In this document: in pieces, positions 1-9,496 of the stretch | How positions within the stretch are numbered: position 1 is the stretch's first letter | How the letters are laid out: each line of letters opens with the position of its first letter | Assembly: GCA_965230205.1 (NCBI GenBank) | Contig: OZ245996.1 | Span: forward strand, 1,426,001-1,490,000 | DNA length: 64,000 bases | Direction: 5' to 3' | Source: CANLBN01 sp965230205 | GTDB taxonomy: Bacteria > Pseudomonadota > Gammaproteobacteria > Pseudomonadales > Cellvibrionaceae | The notes under the pieces: model-generated | What the model saw: the letters and a program-made list of their open reading frames with translations, nothing else | Told to the model about the DNA's origin: nothing | Database searches by the model: none | Made by a program: the position numbers and the translations under genes

Positions 1-851
1 AAATAGAGCAGTGGCTAAAAGGCGATAAACAATCAGCCATGTATCAATTATATGTTGCGTATATTTGCCCTTGGGCAACGCGTGCATTGATTGCTCGACA
101 GTTATTAGGTTTAGAAAATGTTATTGATGTAAAAATTGTTCAGCCGCAATTGTCTGAATATGGTTGGCAGTTCGGTGACTATCCTGGCAGTACACCAAGA
201 AGCGACGTCGACGTTGATTATATCTATGAACTGTATACACAATCAGACCAACACTACACTGGCCGTGCAACTGTTCCTGTGCTTTGGGATATAGATGACG
301 CGCGTATTGTGAACAATGAGTCAGCAGATATTCTTCGAATCCTCAACCATCAACTGCGGCCAATACACAAGTCTACCCTTGATCTTTACCCCGAAGATTT
401 ACAAGCCGCTATCGATAAATTTAATGACAGAATTTATTCATCATTTAACAACGGTGTCTATAAATCAGGTTTTGCATCATCGCAGTTTTCTTATAACGAA
501 GCCGTAACAGATGTATTTTCATGTTTAGATGAGTTAGAGAAACATTTTTCAACAGCAGAATTTGCAGTAGGCAATCAATTAACAGAAAGCGATATTCGCT
601 TATTTGTAACGCTCGCGCGTTTTGATGTTGCTTACCACGGTTTATTTAAAACCAATATAAAGCGTATTACCGACTATCAAAATTTATCGCGTTACTTTGA
701 AAACTTATTAGATATTCCTGCTTTTAGAGATAACACCAATATTGATCATATAAAGGCGGGCTATTATTCAATAAAAGCAGTCAACCCAACCGGCATTGTC
801 CCTATTGGCCCAGAGTTACCTTGGTTTCATTATTTACAAGATAAAAACTAA
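1..851 (+). CDS. Glutathionyl-hydroquinone reductase (Xi-class GST), 5' end outside window
   Basis: The frame is open from base 3 to the stop at 851, so the gene starts upstream of the window; the first ATG at 39 is internal, since the codons before it already read like the family (WLKG just ahead of the thioredoxin-like strand). The visible part has the N-terminal thioredoxin fold with the CPWATR motif, whose Cys is the expected nucleophile, then the helical GST domain, and ends with the typical NPTGIVPIGP tail. Enzymes of this YqjG/ECM4 family use glutathione to reduce glutathionyl-hydroquinones in the cytoplasm. The gene ends 10 bases before the next start, which suggests co-transcription with the dioxygenase. 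Confidence 0.85.
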   Translation, partial: IEQWLKGDKQSAMYQLYVAYICPWATRALIARQLLGLENVIDVKIVQPQLSEYGWQFGDYPGSTPRSDVDVDYIYELYTQSDQHYTGRATVPVLWDIDDARIVNNESADILRILNHQLRPIHKSTLDLYPEDLQAAIDKFNDRIYSSFNNGVYKSGFASSQFSYNEAVTDVFSCLDELEKHFSTAEFAVGNQLTESDIRLFVTLARFDVAYHGLFKTNIKRITDYQNLSRYFENLLDIPAFRDNTNIDHIKAGYYSIKAVNPTGIVPIGPELPWFHYLQDKN

Positions 852-861
852 AGAGGTTGGT

Positions 862-1641
862 ATGTCTACAAATGCTCCCGTTATGTTTATCAGCCATGGT
901 GCACCTACGTTTGCATTATCTCCTGGCAAAGCGGGTAGGTTGCTTCGACGTATAGGTAAGCGGCTGGCTCAGGTCAAAGGCATTGCAATACTATCGCCTC
1001 ATTGGATAACACACCACCAAGAAATATCTGCCGGTGAAAGCCCGGCGACTTTTCATGATTTTGGTGGGTTTGCTGATGACCTATACACTATCAGCTATCC
1101 AGCGCCTGGTGATCCCAGCTTGGCTCGGAATATACAAAACAAACTAACACAGAATGGAATATCGTCTTTGCTTAATACAGAGCGAGGTCGAGACCATGGT
1201 GTTTGGGTGCCAATGCTGCATCTCTTGCCTGATGCAAATATTCCTATCATTCAATTATCTTTGAAGCATCGCTCTTCCTGGGAAGAGATTGTCAACTTAG
1301 GTAGCTATCTCCGAGTGTTACGTGAGCAGGGCATTGCGATTATTGGCTCAGGCAGTTTGACCCACAATTTGTCGGACATGCACTGGTCAGCCAAAACGCC
1401 TGCCGATTATGCCGTTCAGTTTCAGCATGCCGTTAGGCAGCATATCTTGCATCGGGAATATAGTGAGTTGATTCACCGTGCAAAATCACTTCCCGGTTTT
1501 GCTAAATCTCACCCGACGGATGAACATTATTTGCCACTGCTATTTGCAATTGGAGCATTAACACCAGAGGATCGCCCTTCTGTATTAGAAGGCGATATTG
1601 TTTACGGTTCTCTATCGATGGAGTCTTATTTTTGGTGTTAA
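862..1641 (+). CDS. DODA-type extradiol aromatic ring-opening dioxygenase (YgiD-like)
   Basis: About 259 residues, the usual length of the LigB/DODA family. The start at 862 is preferred over an ATG at 796, because AGAGG lies just upstream and the protein then begins directly before the family's SHGAP motif. Other family signatures are SPHW, DFGGF, RGRDHGVWVPM (metal-ligand His region) and GSGSLTHNL. Family members are cytoplasmic non-heme iron or zinc enzymes that open catechols such as 4,5-DOPA, and some have other aromatic substrates, so the substrate here is unknown. It sits directly behind the quinone-active GHR gene, which fits a joint role in aromatic or quinone handling (inference). 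Confidence 0.88.
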   Translation: MSTNAPVMFISHGAPTFALSPGKAGRLLRRIGKRLAQVKGIAILSPHWITHHQEISAGESPATFHDFGGFADDLYTISYPAPGDPSLARNIQNKLTQNGISSLLNTERGRDHGVWVPMLHLLPDANIPIIQLSLKHRSSWEEIVNLGSYLRVLREQGIAIIGSGSLTHNLSDMHWSAKTPADYAVQFQHAVRQHILHREYSELIHRAKSLPGFAKSHPTDEHYLPLLFAIGALTPEDRPSVLEGDIVYGSLSMESYFWC

Positions 1642-2025
1642 TATTTTAAAAGAAAAATCCTACTATCCTAAGAAACGATAATACTTGTCGGAAATTGCTA
1701 TATTCATGTCATATATTGCTTAATTATTATTTTGATTGACTTCATCTGAAGTCGAAAGCGATACTTGAAAGAATACGAAGCAAAAACTCATATGCATTAA
1801 AAGCTCTATCTATAAAAATAGTTGAATTTCAAGTGGCGTGAAATTTGACCGATTGTGACGGTTATGCACGAAACGTTGACAAAGTGTATTGATTCATATT
1901 CTGTTCAGGTTTGGCGCGTTACAATAGTGAGATAAGCTCACGAGTTAGATGGCATGGCTCCAGTAACATGAGTCACAGGCTCATCAATTCAGAATAGATA
2001 GATTATCTTAAATAGAGGAACTCAT
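1642..2025. other. Intergenic region before lipoprotein operon
   Basis: This stretch of 384 bases has no convincing gene. It probably holds the promoter of the CsgG-type operon: a TTGACA lies at 1876-1881 and a TACAAT-like hexamer near 1920, but their spacing is not canonical, so no promoter is called firmly. An AGAGGA ribosome binding site precedes the ATG at 2026. Confidence 0.3.
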
Positions 2026-2697
2026 ATGTCTGTCAAATTATCCCTTGCGCTTCCAATGTTGTTGGCATTCTTGGTTGGGTGTACTTCTACGGAGACTCAT
2101 CGCGTTGTGCAAACGCAAAAAGTAGAGTCTTACGCCAGCAATTACAGTGGGCCCAAAACGACCCTTGCTGTCGGTAAATTTAATAACCGCTCTAATTATT
2201 TACAGGGTTTATTCTCGACAGGTGTCGATCGTTTGGGTAATCAAGCAAAAACAATTCTAAAAACCCATTTACAACAAACTAACCGTTTTAATGTCGTTGA
2301 CCGTGAGAACCTTGAGGCGATCACTAAGGAAGCTAAACTACGTGGTCAGACACAGAATCTAAAAGGTGCACGCTATACAGTGACGGGTGGTGTTAGTGAA
2401 TTTGGCCGTAAAGTCACCGGCGATAAACAACTCTTTGGTATCTTGGGTTCAGGTAAAAAACAAACGGCTTATGCCAAAGTCTCTTTAAATGTCGTTGATG
2501 TATTAAGTTCCGAAATTGTGTACACCACTCAAGGTGCCGGAGAGTACGGTTTAAATAGCCGCGAAGTACTAGGCTTTGGTTCGGATGCCAGTTACGACGC
2601 TACATTAAATGGTAAAGTACTAAATCTGGCCATCACAGAGGCCGTTAATAACATGGTAAGAGATTTAGAAAGTGGCAAACTTAATGTTGACCTGTAA
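2026..2697 (+). CDS. CsgG/HfaB-family outer-membrane lipoprotein
   Basis: The protein has 223 residues. It begins with a lipoprotein signal ending in LVGC, so Cys19 should be lipidated. The body matches the CsgG-like fold: a strand containing TLAVGKFNNR, then FNVVDRENLEAI, and a late VNVVD/EIVYTTQGAGEY segment. CsgG forms the curli export channel, but CsgG-domain lipoproteins also occur outside curli loci. No csgA, B, E or F gene is visible here, so curli export is not supported. It is followed by DUF4810 and DUF799 lipoprotein genes, a trio known from many proteobacteria and likely acting as one envelope complex. Confidence 0.8.
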   Translation: MSVKLSLALPMLLAFLVGCTSTETHRVVQTQKVESYASNYSGPKTTLAVGKFNNRSNYLQGLFSTGVDRLGNQAKTILKTHLQQTNRFNVVDRENLEAITKEAKLRGQTQNLKGARYTVTGGVSEFGRKVTGDKQLFGILGSGKKQTAYAKVSLNVVDVLSSEIVYTTQGAGEYGLNSREVLGFGSDASYDATLNGKVLNLAITEAVNNMVRDLESGKLNVDL

Positions 2698-2761
2698 ATT
2701 TTCTGCGAGCAAATAATTAATTTACAACCCAATTAACGAGTACTAAAGAGACGGAAAGAGT

Positions 2762-3163
2762 ATGAGAGTTTTAACAAAAGAGCGGGTGGTGTTGGTACTG
2801 CTTACTCTCATTATGCTTCAGGGATGTGAGACAACAGGGCCCCTGTACCATTGGGGCTCTTACGAACAACTCCTTTACGATATGTATAACAAGCCCGGTA
2901 AAGCTCCCCCCGGTGTACAAATTGAAAGATTGACGAGGGATATCAGCAAGGCAGAAAGTCGCGGCCTTTCTGTTGCGCCTGGGGTTTATGCCCATCTTGG
3001 TTACATGTACGCGATACAAGGTAATATTGGTAAAGCTGAGCAAGCCTTTAATAATGAAGTCATACTTTATCCTGAATCAAAAACATTAATTGAGGGCATG
3101 TTAACCCGCGCCCGAAAAGCACAAGATATAACAAGCAAAGATAATACAGAGGTAAAACTATGA
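2762..3163 (+). CDS. DUF4810-domain lipoprotein
   Basis: The protein has 133 residues with a lipobox (LQGC) near residue 22. It then shows the family's short motifs YHWGSYE and LYDMYNKPG, followed by a TPR-like helical segment (GVYAHLGYMYAIQGNIGKAEQAF). It lies between the CsgG-like and DUF799 lipoprotein genes and overlaps the latter by 4 bases, so the three are translated as one operon. Function is unknown. By position it is probably a periplasmic or outer-membrane accessory subunit of the CsgG-like protein. Confidence 0.8.
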   Translation: MRVLTKERVVLVLLTLIMLQGCETTGPLYHWGSYEQLLYDMYNKPGKAPPGVQIERLTRDISKAESRGLSVAPGVYAHLGYMYAIQGNIGKAEQAFNNEVILYPESKTLIEGMLTRARKAQDITSKDNTEVKL

Positions 3164-3837
3164 TGGCTTCTGTATGCTTAAAACTAACAAATAATAAATC
3201 TGTTTTACTCGTACTATCAGTATTATTTGTATTGCTGGCGGGCTGTGCTTCGCCACATTCTGGTTATGACTATAGTGCCTTGATGGAAAGCAAGCCTCGC
3301 TCAATTTTAGTGATTCCACCACTGAATAATTCCATTGAAGTGGAGGCATCTTATACCTACTTATCGACTGTCTCCCGGCCCTTGGCCGAAAAAGGCTATT
3401 ATGTTTTTCCTGTTGCTGTGATTGATAATTTACTTAAAGAAAATGGCTTGCCAACGCCTGCAGAAATGAATTCAATCCCCTTGGATAAAATTCGTGAAGT
3501 GATTGGCGCTGACGCCGTGTTATATGTCACCATTGATAATTGGGGGCAAAAATATCAACTGGTGAATTCTCGTACCGTTGTCAGTGCTACACTCAAACTA
3601 GTCGATGCTCGGACGGGTACCTTATTGTGGGATGCCAAAGCTTATGGACAGGAAAATTCGGATAACGGTAATAATGGTTTACTAGGCGCCATTGTCAGCG
3701 CAGCGATTACTCAAGTGCTGGCGTCCGCGACAGATAAAACTCCCGATGTTGCAAGGCAAGCCAATAATAATGCAATTAACAATAACCGTTACGGCTTGCT
3801 AGATGGACCATACAAGCCCGATATTAAAAAGAAGTAG
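3160..3837 (+). CDS. DUF799 (GNA1162-like) lipoprotein
   Basis: The protein has 225 residues, with a signal sequence ending in the lipobox LAGC. The mature part has the DUF799 signatures RSILVIPPLNNS, LAEKGYYVFPV and ADAVLYVTIDNWGQ. The neisserial member GNA1162 has a fold related to TolB N-terminal or CsgG-like domains. The start overlaps the preceding stop (ATGATG with TGA), which indicates translational coupling. Within this operon it probably partners the CsgG-type lipoprotein at the outer membrane (inference from the conserved trio). Confidence 0.85.
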   Translation: MMASVCLKLTNNKSVLLVLSVLFVLLAGCASPHSGYDYSALMESKPRSILVIPPLNNSIEVEASYTYLSTVSRPLAEKGYYVFPVAVIDNLLKENGLPTPAEMNSIPLDKIREVIGADAVLYVTIDNWGQKYQLVNSRTVVSATLKLVDARTGTLLWDAKAYGQENSDNGNNGLLGAIVSAAITQVLASATDKTPDVARQANNNAINNNRYGLLDGPYKPDIKKK

Positions 3838-3845
3838 TCAGTAGT

Positions 3846-4229
3846 TTATTCATCGATAAAAACCGTTGGAGGGGCGCCAATGGTTTTTATAAAAAAGACT
3901 AAAAACTTTGCGCTATCCGTATCGCTGGCATTTTTACTAACCACATGAATGTCATCAGGGTATTCATAAAATGTATCGCCTTTAACTAAAGTCACTTCTT
4001 CGCCACCGGCGACTTGCATATCGACTGAGCCTTCTAACACGTATACATAGGTATGAGCATTGTGCCTATGGGGTGGTGTTGATTCACCAGGTTTGTATTC
4101 CACTGTCATCATAACGACTTCCTGGTTTTTTGGTAGCGGTGGTAGGCCTTTGCTGAAAACTGAAGAAATATCAGCGGCATTTGCATTAATATGAATAACA
4201 ATAAAAACGATTAAAAAAATAAATTTCAC
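3846..4229 (-). CDS. Secreted cupin-domain protein
   Basis: The protein has 127 residues. An N-terminal hydrophobic signal peptide ends around ANA, so it should be exported. A single cupin barrel follows, with the first motif PPHRHNAHTYVYVLEG supplying metal-ligand His residues and the second motif around GDTFYEYPDDIHVV. Such small secreted cupins bind a metal and often act on or sense small molecules; the substrate is unknown. It is convergent with the DUF799 gene, only 8 bases apart, and lies downstream of the DJ-1 gene on the same strand. Confidence 0.8.
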   Translation of the reverse strand: MKFIFLIVFIVIHINANAADISSVFSKGLPPLPKNQEVVMMTVEYKPGESTPPHRHNAHTYVYVLEGSVDMQVAGGEEVTLVKGDTFYEYPDDIHVVSKNASDTDSAKFLVFFIKTIGAPPTVFIDE

Positions 4230-4353
4230 TGTTTACGCACCATTAGTTTTTATGTTGTAGTTGGTTTTTAAGTGTTAAAAAAACCCTCTTTATAAAATAT
4301 AAAAGAGGGCTAAAGGGACTACTTTTAAGGAATAAAATATCTTGGGTGCTAGC

Positions 4354-5037
4354 TTAAGAGCTAATGCGATTAAATTGGATTAGCTCAGAAATTTCTTTTG
4401 CATATTTATCAGAACTAAGCTGGCGCAAAATTTCAAAAGCAGATTCGTAACTGACAGGCCCACCGTTTGAGGTAACAACACCATCGTCAACGACAACATT
4501 TGTATCGTATTGAACCTTAATTTTAGGGTAGGCTTTAGCAAGGTCTTTTTCGCCGCCCGCCCAGGTTGTTGCTTTTTTGCCATCAAGCACGCCAGCTTCA
4601 CCCAGTAAAAATGCACCAGAACAATTGCTGCTCATTAATGTTGCTTTGTCTTTTTGGCGAGCAATAAAAGAAATTAACTTTTTATTCGATAATGTTGGGT
4701 CCATGTCGTAAGCGCTGGGTACAATTAACACATCTAGATCGCCTACCTTATCGATAGTGGTATCAGCAGTTACCGTTAAGCCTTCTTCTGACTTAATAAC
4801 TTTTTTATCAGTAGCAGAAATTAACAAGACCTCATAATTTGAAAACCAGGCTTTTTTACTGGCTGCGCCAAATACTTCGATAGGTGCGGTGACATCACTT
4901 GTGAGAAATCCATCAAATACAATAATGCCGATTTTGGACGAGGCAGCATGAGTGTAACCAGATATCATCAGTGATAAAAAAGCAACGATAAAAAACCTCG
5001 AAATCGAAACGAAAGTCTTAGATATTACTAAAGGCAT
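4354..5037 (-). CDS. Exported DJ-1/PfpI-family protein
   Basis: The protein has 227 residues. An N-terminal signal peptide of about 32 residues ends at THAASS. The rest is a DJ-1/PfpI (class I glutamine amidotransferase-like) domain with IGIIVFDGF at the start, LIVPSAYD in the middle and the nucleophile elbow MSSNCSGAF, whose Cys is the expected reactive residue. Periplasmic members are rarely characterised; cytoplasmic relatives include isonitrile hydratases and AraC-fused sensors. It follows the azoreductase gene by 28 bases and is probably in the same operon. Confidence 0.85.
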   Translation of the reverse strand: MPLVISKTFVSISRFFIVAFLSLMISGYTHAASSKIGIIVFDGFLTSDVTAPIEVFGAASKKAWFSNYEVLLISATDKKVIKSEEGLTVTADTTIDKVGDLDVLIVPSAYDMDPTLSNKKLISFIARQKDKATLMSSNCSGAFLLGEAGVLDGKKATTWAGGEKDLAKAYPKIKVQYDTNVVVDDGVVTSNGGPVSYESAFEILRQLSSDKYAKEISELIQFNRISS

Positions 5038-5065
5038 AAAATATTCTCCTAAGAATGTTGATAAG

Positions 5066-5701
5066 TTAGTAAAAAGTAGTAATTAATGTATTGGCTTGAT
5101 CGAAAGCATTTTTTTTAGCGACTGCAACGTCCGTATCTATTGGAACCGTTGGTGCAAAACATAAGTGATCGGCCTGATAGCCAAAATAAACCTTTAGCCA
5201 TTGCTTCAAGTAAGGAATGCAAAAGTCATTGTGTTCATTGCCACTGCTTGGCGTGTAATCAGCGGCACTACTGCTAACCAAAACACACCGTTTAGGTTCA
5301 ACCACTGGTGTATATCCAGCCTCTGGCGTCCATTTAAAGCAAAGCCCAGGTTGAGTAATGACATCGATATAGTGCTTCAATACATAGGGGACACCAAAAT
5401 TCCACATGGGCAAAGCAATGACAACAACATCGGCATTAATAAAAAGCCGACAATGTTTCTCGATCCCTTCCCAGCTAGACTGTTCTTCTGCAGTCAATGG
5501 CATGCCAGACATAACGGCATACTTTGCACTGCTGGCCACCCTGTCCATCTGCGGTAAGGATTGTTGCCAAAGGTCAAGTGTATCGATTTGCCACTCATCT
5601 GGATGCTTACTGACAAGACCTTGCGTAAAGTGCTCAGCTAACTGGTAACTGTTTGATTGCTGCCCCCGAGGAGAACAGGTAATGAGTAATAGTGTCTTCA
5701 T
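5066..5701 (-). CDS. azoR: FMN-dependent NADH-azoreductase
   Basis: The protein has 211 residues, the normal length of AzoR/AcpD enzymes. It has the flavodoxin-like fold with the FMN phosphate loop CSPRGQQSNSYQL at the start, ALPMWNFGVPYVLKHYID in the middle and a VLVSSSA strand. These cytoplasmic enzymes reduce quinones and azo compounds with NAD(P)H. The gene is divergent from a MocR-type regulator with a 95-base gap, and it heads an operon with the DJ-1 gene. That layout suggests inducible defence against electrophiles or quinones (inference). Confidence 0.87.
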   Translation of the reverse strand: MKTLLLITCSPRGQQSNSYQLAEHFTQGLVSKHPDEWQIDTLDLWQQSLPQMDRVASSAKYAVMSGMPLTAEEQSSWEGIEKHCRLFINADVVVIALPMWNFGVPYVLKHYIDVITQPGLCFKWTPEAGYTPVVEPKRCVLVSSSAADYTPSSGNEHNDFCIPYLKQWLKVYFGYQADHLCFAPTVPIDTDVAVAKKNAFDQANTLITTFY

Positions 5702-5796
5702 AAATGAACGCCGATTTCACTGTATGCTTGAAGTCATCTTAAGTTATGATGGTTCTCATAAAAGAGCCAATAATGAATAAATAGCAGAGCCAATAT

Positions 5797-7317
5797 ATGC
5801 CCCAAAAACAGCCATCACCGAGCCAACGGTTTGAATTTGAAACCCTGTTTCTCGACCCTCAATCAAACATTGCGCTGTTTCGGCAATTAGAAGGGCAACT
5901 TCGAGAGTCAATCTGGTGTGGGGTACTCAAACCCGGTGAGCGGTTACCCTCAACACGGGTATTGGCGGCACAACTTAGTGTTGGCCGTAACACGGTTATT
6001 AACGCCTATGAGCAACTGACAGCCGAAGGCTTTTTGGTGACTAAAAAGGGAGATGGCACACGAGTTACTCAAGACTTTGAAAAGCGAAAAAAGCTACCTA
6101 GGGGTAAGTCGAAAAAAAAGCGTGAACACAGCAAGAAGAAAAATCACGAAACACAGCTCTCCACGCGTTATGAAAACCATGCGGCCCTTTATCGTCAATC
6201 ACGGATCAAATACCCAAGCCCACGCCCATTCCGGGCGCAATTGCCCGATGTGTCGGCTTTTCCTTCCAAGGTGTGGGCTCAGCTAAGCAATCGGCGGCTA
6301 CGCAGTGATGCATCGAACTGGTTATCGCAAGCCCCTTCCCAAGGTTACGAACCCTTAAGAGAAGCCATTGCCGGGTACTTAGGTGCCGCTCGGGGAATCA
6401 TAACCAGCCAACAGCATATTTCAGTCACGGCCGGTGCTCAGCAAGGCATCGAACTTCTGGGCAAAATGTTAATTAACCCCGGAGACATTGTCGTATTCGA
6501 GGACCCTGGTTACACACCCGCAATGACAGTATTCGAAATGATGGGTGCTACAGTTATTTCCATTCCGATTGATGAATCTGGGCTGGATGTTAAACAACTG
6601 TTATCGCTAAAAGAAAACATTAAAATAATTTACACCACACCTGCCAGCCATTTTCCTTTGAGTGTTAGCTTGTCTCAAGCGCGAAGGAAAACACTCATCG
6701 AATGGGCGCAGGCTAACAACTGCCTGATTATTGAAGATGACTATAATGGTGAATACCGTTATTCCGGTAGGCCTGCGGCAACATTGTATGAACAATGCAA
6801 TAGCAACCATGTAATTTACATGGGCAGCTTCAGCAAATTATTATTTCCGGGGTTAAGACTTGGGTTTTTAGTCACGCCCGAACAGTTTGTAAAACCTCTC
6901 AACAAACTTCGCTGGCTATTAGACCGGCATTCCCCAGTATTAGAGCAAGCGGTACTCACCGATTTTATTAACGAGGGCCACTTTAGTCGTCACTTACGTA
7001 AAATGCGTACGCTTTACTTTCGGAGGCAAACGTTTTTTCTTACGATAGCAAACGAACACTTAAGCGATATGATGACAGTCCCTTCACTGGAAGGTGGATT
7101 GCATTTAATCGGATGGCTAAAGGAAGAAACGAGCGAGAGCGATTTACTTAATGCAGCAGAAGACGCAGGAATAGAGCTAACACCAACCTCATTGTATCAA
7201 CGCTTACCGATAAAACAGGCTAGCGTATTAATTGGATATGCCCCTTATTCCGAAGAGCAATTATACGAGAGTGTACTGGCATTGAAACAAGCGTATAAAA
7301 AATTGGGTAAAGAATAA
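5797..7317 (+). CDS. MocR-type (GntR/aminotransferase) transcriptional regulator
   Basis: The protein has 506 residues. A GntR winged helix lies at about residues 20-90 (PGERLPSTRVLAAQLSVGRN), followed by a very basic linker at about 95-130, then a fold-type I aminotransferase domain to the end. The predicted PLP lysine is K347 in SFSK. MocR/PdxR proteins use PLP as a ligand and normally regulate a divergent neighbour. Here the divergent neighbours are the azoreductase and DJ-1 genes rather than vitamin B6 synthesis genes, so those are the likely targets (inference). Confidence 0.87.
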   Translation: MPQKQPSPSQRFEFETLFLDPQSNIALFRQLEGQLRESIWCGVLKPGERLPSTRVLAAQLSVGRNTVINAYEQLTAEGFLVTKKGDGTRVTQDFEKRKKLPRGKSKKKREHSKKKNHETQLSTRYENHAALYRQSRIKYPSPRPFRAQLPDVSAFPSKVWAQLSNRRLRSDASNWLSQAPSQGYEPLREAIAGYLGAARGIITSQQHISVTAGAQQGIELLGKMLINPGDIVVFEDPGYTPAMTVFEMMGATVISIPIDESGLDVKQLLSLKENIKIIYTTPASHFPLSVSLSQARRKTLIEWAQANNCLIIEDDYNGEYRYSGRPAATLYEQCNSNHVIYMGSFSKLLFPGLRLGFLVTPEQFVKPLNKLRWLLDRHSPVLEQAVLTDFINEGHFSRHLRKMRTLYFRRQTFFLTIANEHLSDMMTVPSLEGGLHLIGWLKEETSESDLLNAAEDAGIELTPTSLYQRLPIKQASVLIGYAPYSEEQLYESVLALKQAYKKLGKE

Positions 7318-7366
7318 ATAAGCCATTGTTCTTCCAGAACTTATGTGTTGATATTATCGATTCAAT

Positions 7367-9370
7367 TTAGTGGGTTTTAAAAACACTGATATGCTCGCCC
7401 AGTTCATTTAATTTATGGGCAAGAGATTGACTGTTTTTATCAATAAAGGTTGCGACAGAAACAGCCTGTTCAGTATGAGTGTTGATATTTTCAGCATTGG
7501 CGGCAATCTCGTTTGATACACTAGACTGTTGCTCTGCGATAGACGACACCTGAATAATTTGATCATTGACTTGATGAATAAGGTCATAAATTTTCTGGCT
7601 TTTTTCCATAACATTATTAGAGTCTTCCAGGCATACATCAACGACACTTTTACTTTCATTCATCGTTGAAGAGGCTTTTGCAGCGCTGTCTTGTAGAGAT
7701 GAAATCATGGTTTGAATTTCTTCTGTCGACTCTTGTGTTCGCTGCGCTAAATTTCTTACCTCGTCAGCCACGACGGCAAACCCTCGGCCTTGTTCGCCAG
7801 CTCGTGCAGCTTCGATAGCGGCGTTTAATGCCAGCAAATTAGTTTGCTCGGCAATGCCACGAATACTATCCAAAATGCCGCCAATATCTTCACTGTTGCT
7901 GGAAAGCTGAGAGAGAATTTGTTCTGACGCAGTAATTTTTTCTGAGAGTTTTCCTACTGAATCAGCCGCTTTTTCAGAAAGCTTATCACCCTCTTGGCTA
8001 TTGTCTTGTACATCATTTGATAGAGAGGCAACCACTTGACAAGAGCTGGATACCTCATCGATACTGGCCGACATTTCCGTAATAGCCGAGGCGACCAGTT
8101 GCGTTTGTTGTTGCTGGTCTTCCATAGTGGCAATATTATCCGCTGCTCGCTCAACAAATACCTGCGTATCAGTAATAGCAGACTTTGTTGTCTGCTTAAC
8201 GTCATCAATAATGTCTCGTAACCACTCAATATAACTATCAATACCGCTAGCGATTTCGGCGATTTCATCAGAGCCAATATCCTTAACCTGAATCGACAAA
8301 TCATTATTCTGAATACTGTTAGTCAGCAATTGGCTGATGCCTTTAATTCGCGAAGAAATATTGCGGGAAATATGTAAAGCTAGCCACGCAAGTAAACCAA
8401 CAAATACCAGCATAGCGATAAGCCCACCGAATAAATAACGCTGGCTATTGGCTAACTGTTGGTTGACCTGCTGAGTAATAAAGCGGGCTTCTTCATCAAT
8501 AACACCTTTTAGCACCTTAATGCGCTCAGTTGCTAACGGAAACCATTTATCAGAGGTTGGGCCATCGATGGCATTCAGTGAGTCCGCCTGTCCTAAAAAG
8601 CGTTGTTCAATAGAGCTAACCTGTGTAAACACAGGGGTTTCAGTCGCTTGCAGTAAATCGTCTCGGCTATGCAGGTTTTCATGGCTTAACAATAACTGTA
8701 GCCGGCTATCAAATTCATTAATATAGCGGTAAACATTGGCATAGGACTCAATATTGGTGGAGCCCCTGGCGTAAATGCCATTTAGCAGACCACGGCTTTG
8801 TCCGGCACGCTCTTTCATCCATAACATGGCATTAAGGTCGATCACTTCATTGCGTAGTGATTCATTTTTAATATGAGTTGCTAACTGGCTAACGTAGTCT
8901 AAGGCTTTTTTATTGAGTGCGGAGTAATAAGCGAAGGCGCCATTGTCGGGAGAGAGGGCATCTACCTTGTTGCGTACAGCTTCTTTTTGCTCAAGCAGTT
9001 GATTTAAATCAGTCAGTGTGTGTTGAATATCTTGTGCATATTCATTGGTGTGCAAAAAATTGTGCCATTCTTCGGTGGCTTTATCAGCCTTTTCTCGTTG
9101 GGCAATGACTTTATCTTTCCCCTTTCTACCTTTACTGCCTAAAAAGCCAGCTGTCAGGCCACGCTCTACAGCATGTTGGTGAGCAATACCATCGAGCTTA
9201 TGTGTCAGCTCAATCAACGCTTGGGTTTGGCGGGAGTCTTTTTGAAAATCGTATAGCAGCATGCCGTCGTAGATCAGCACTAGTAAAAGAGCTAATAATG
9301 GAAGAGACGACAATAATACTAACTTGGAATTGATTGAATAACGAGAGAGCAACATGGCAACAAGAGTCAT
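7367..9370 (-). CDS. Methyl-accepting chemotaxis protein with NIT sensor domain
   Basis: The protein has 667 residues. A first membrane segment lies at about residues 17-37. A periplasmic nitrate/nitrite-sensor (NIT) type domain follows, with the signature RGLTAGFLGSKG and a later ERAGQSRGLLNG. A second membrane segment at about 315-337 is followed by HAMP and a signalling domain with the hairpin-tip sequence QTNLLALNAAIEAARAGE. It should steer motility or another response through CheA/CheW. Ligand assignment rests only on the domain family. An internal ATG five codons downstream is an alternative start. Confidence 0.87.
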   Translation of the reverse strand: MTLVAMLLSRYSINSKLVLLSSLPLLALLLVLIYDGMLLYDFQKDSRQTQALIELTHKLDGIAHQHAVERGLTAGFLGSKGRKGKDKVIAQREKADKATEEWHNFLHTNEYAQDIQHTLTDLNQLLEQKEAVRNKVDALSPDNGAFAYYSALNKKALDYVSQLATHIKNESLRNEVIDLNAMLWMKERAGQSRGLLNGIYARGSTNIESYANVYRYINEFDSRLQLLLSHENLHSRDDLLQATETPVFTQVSSIEQRFLGQADSLNAIDGPTSDKWFPLATERIKVLKGVIDEEARFITQQVNQQLANSQRYLFGGLIAMLVFVGLLAWLALHISRNISSRIKGISQLLTNSIQNNDLSIQVKDIGSDEIAEIASGIDSYIEWLRDIIDDVKQTTKSAITDTQVFVERAADNIATMEDQQQQTQLVASAITEMSASIDEVSSSCQVVASLSNDVQDNSQEGDKLSEKAADSVGKLSEKITASEQILSQLSSNSEDIGGILDSIRGIAEQTNLLALNAAIEAARAGEQGRGFAVVADEVRNLAQRTQESTEEIQTMISSLQDSAAKASSTMNESKSVVDVCLEDSNNVMEKSQKIYDLIHQVNDQIIQVSSIAEQQSSVSNEIAANAENINTHTEQAVSVATFIDKNSQSLAHKLNELGEHISVFKTH

Positions 9371-9496
9371 TAGTGTTCAAAGCAAGTAATTACTAATGAG
9401 TGTAGTTTATTTCAAGCAACATACAAGAAGTCAAGAAAGGCTACAGAATAGGGCGGTAGTCTGGTATCTCGTGGTGGCAACAGGCATAATTCGCTC

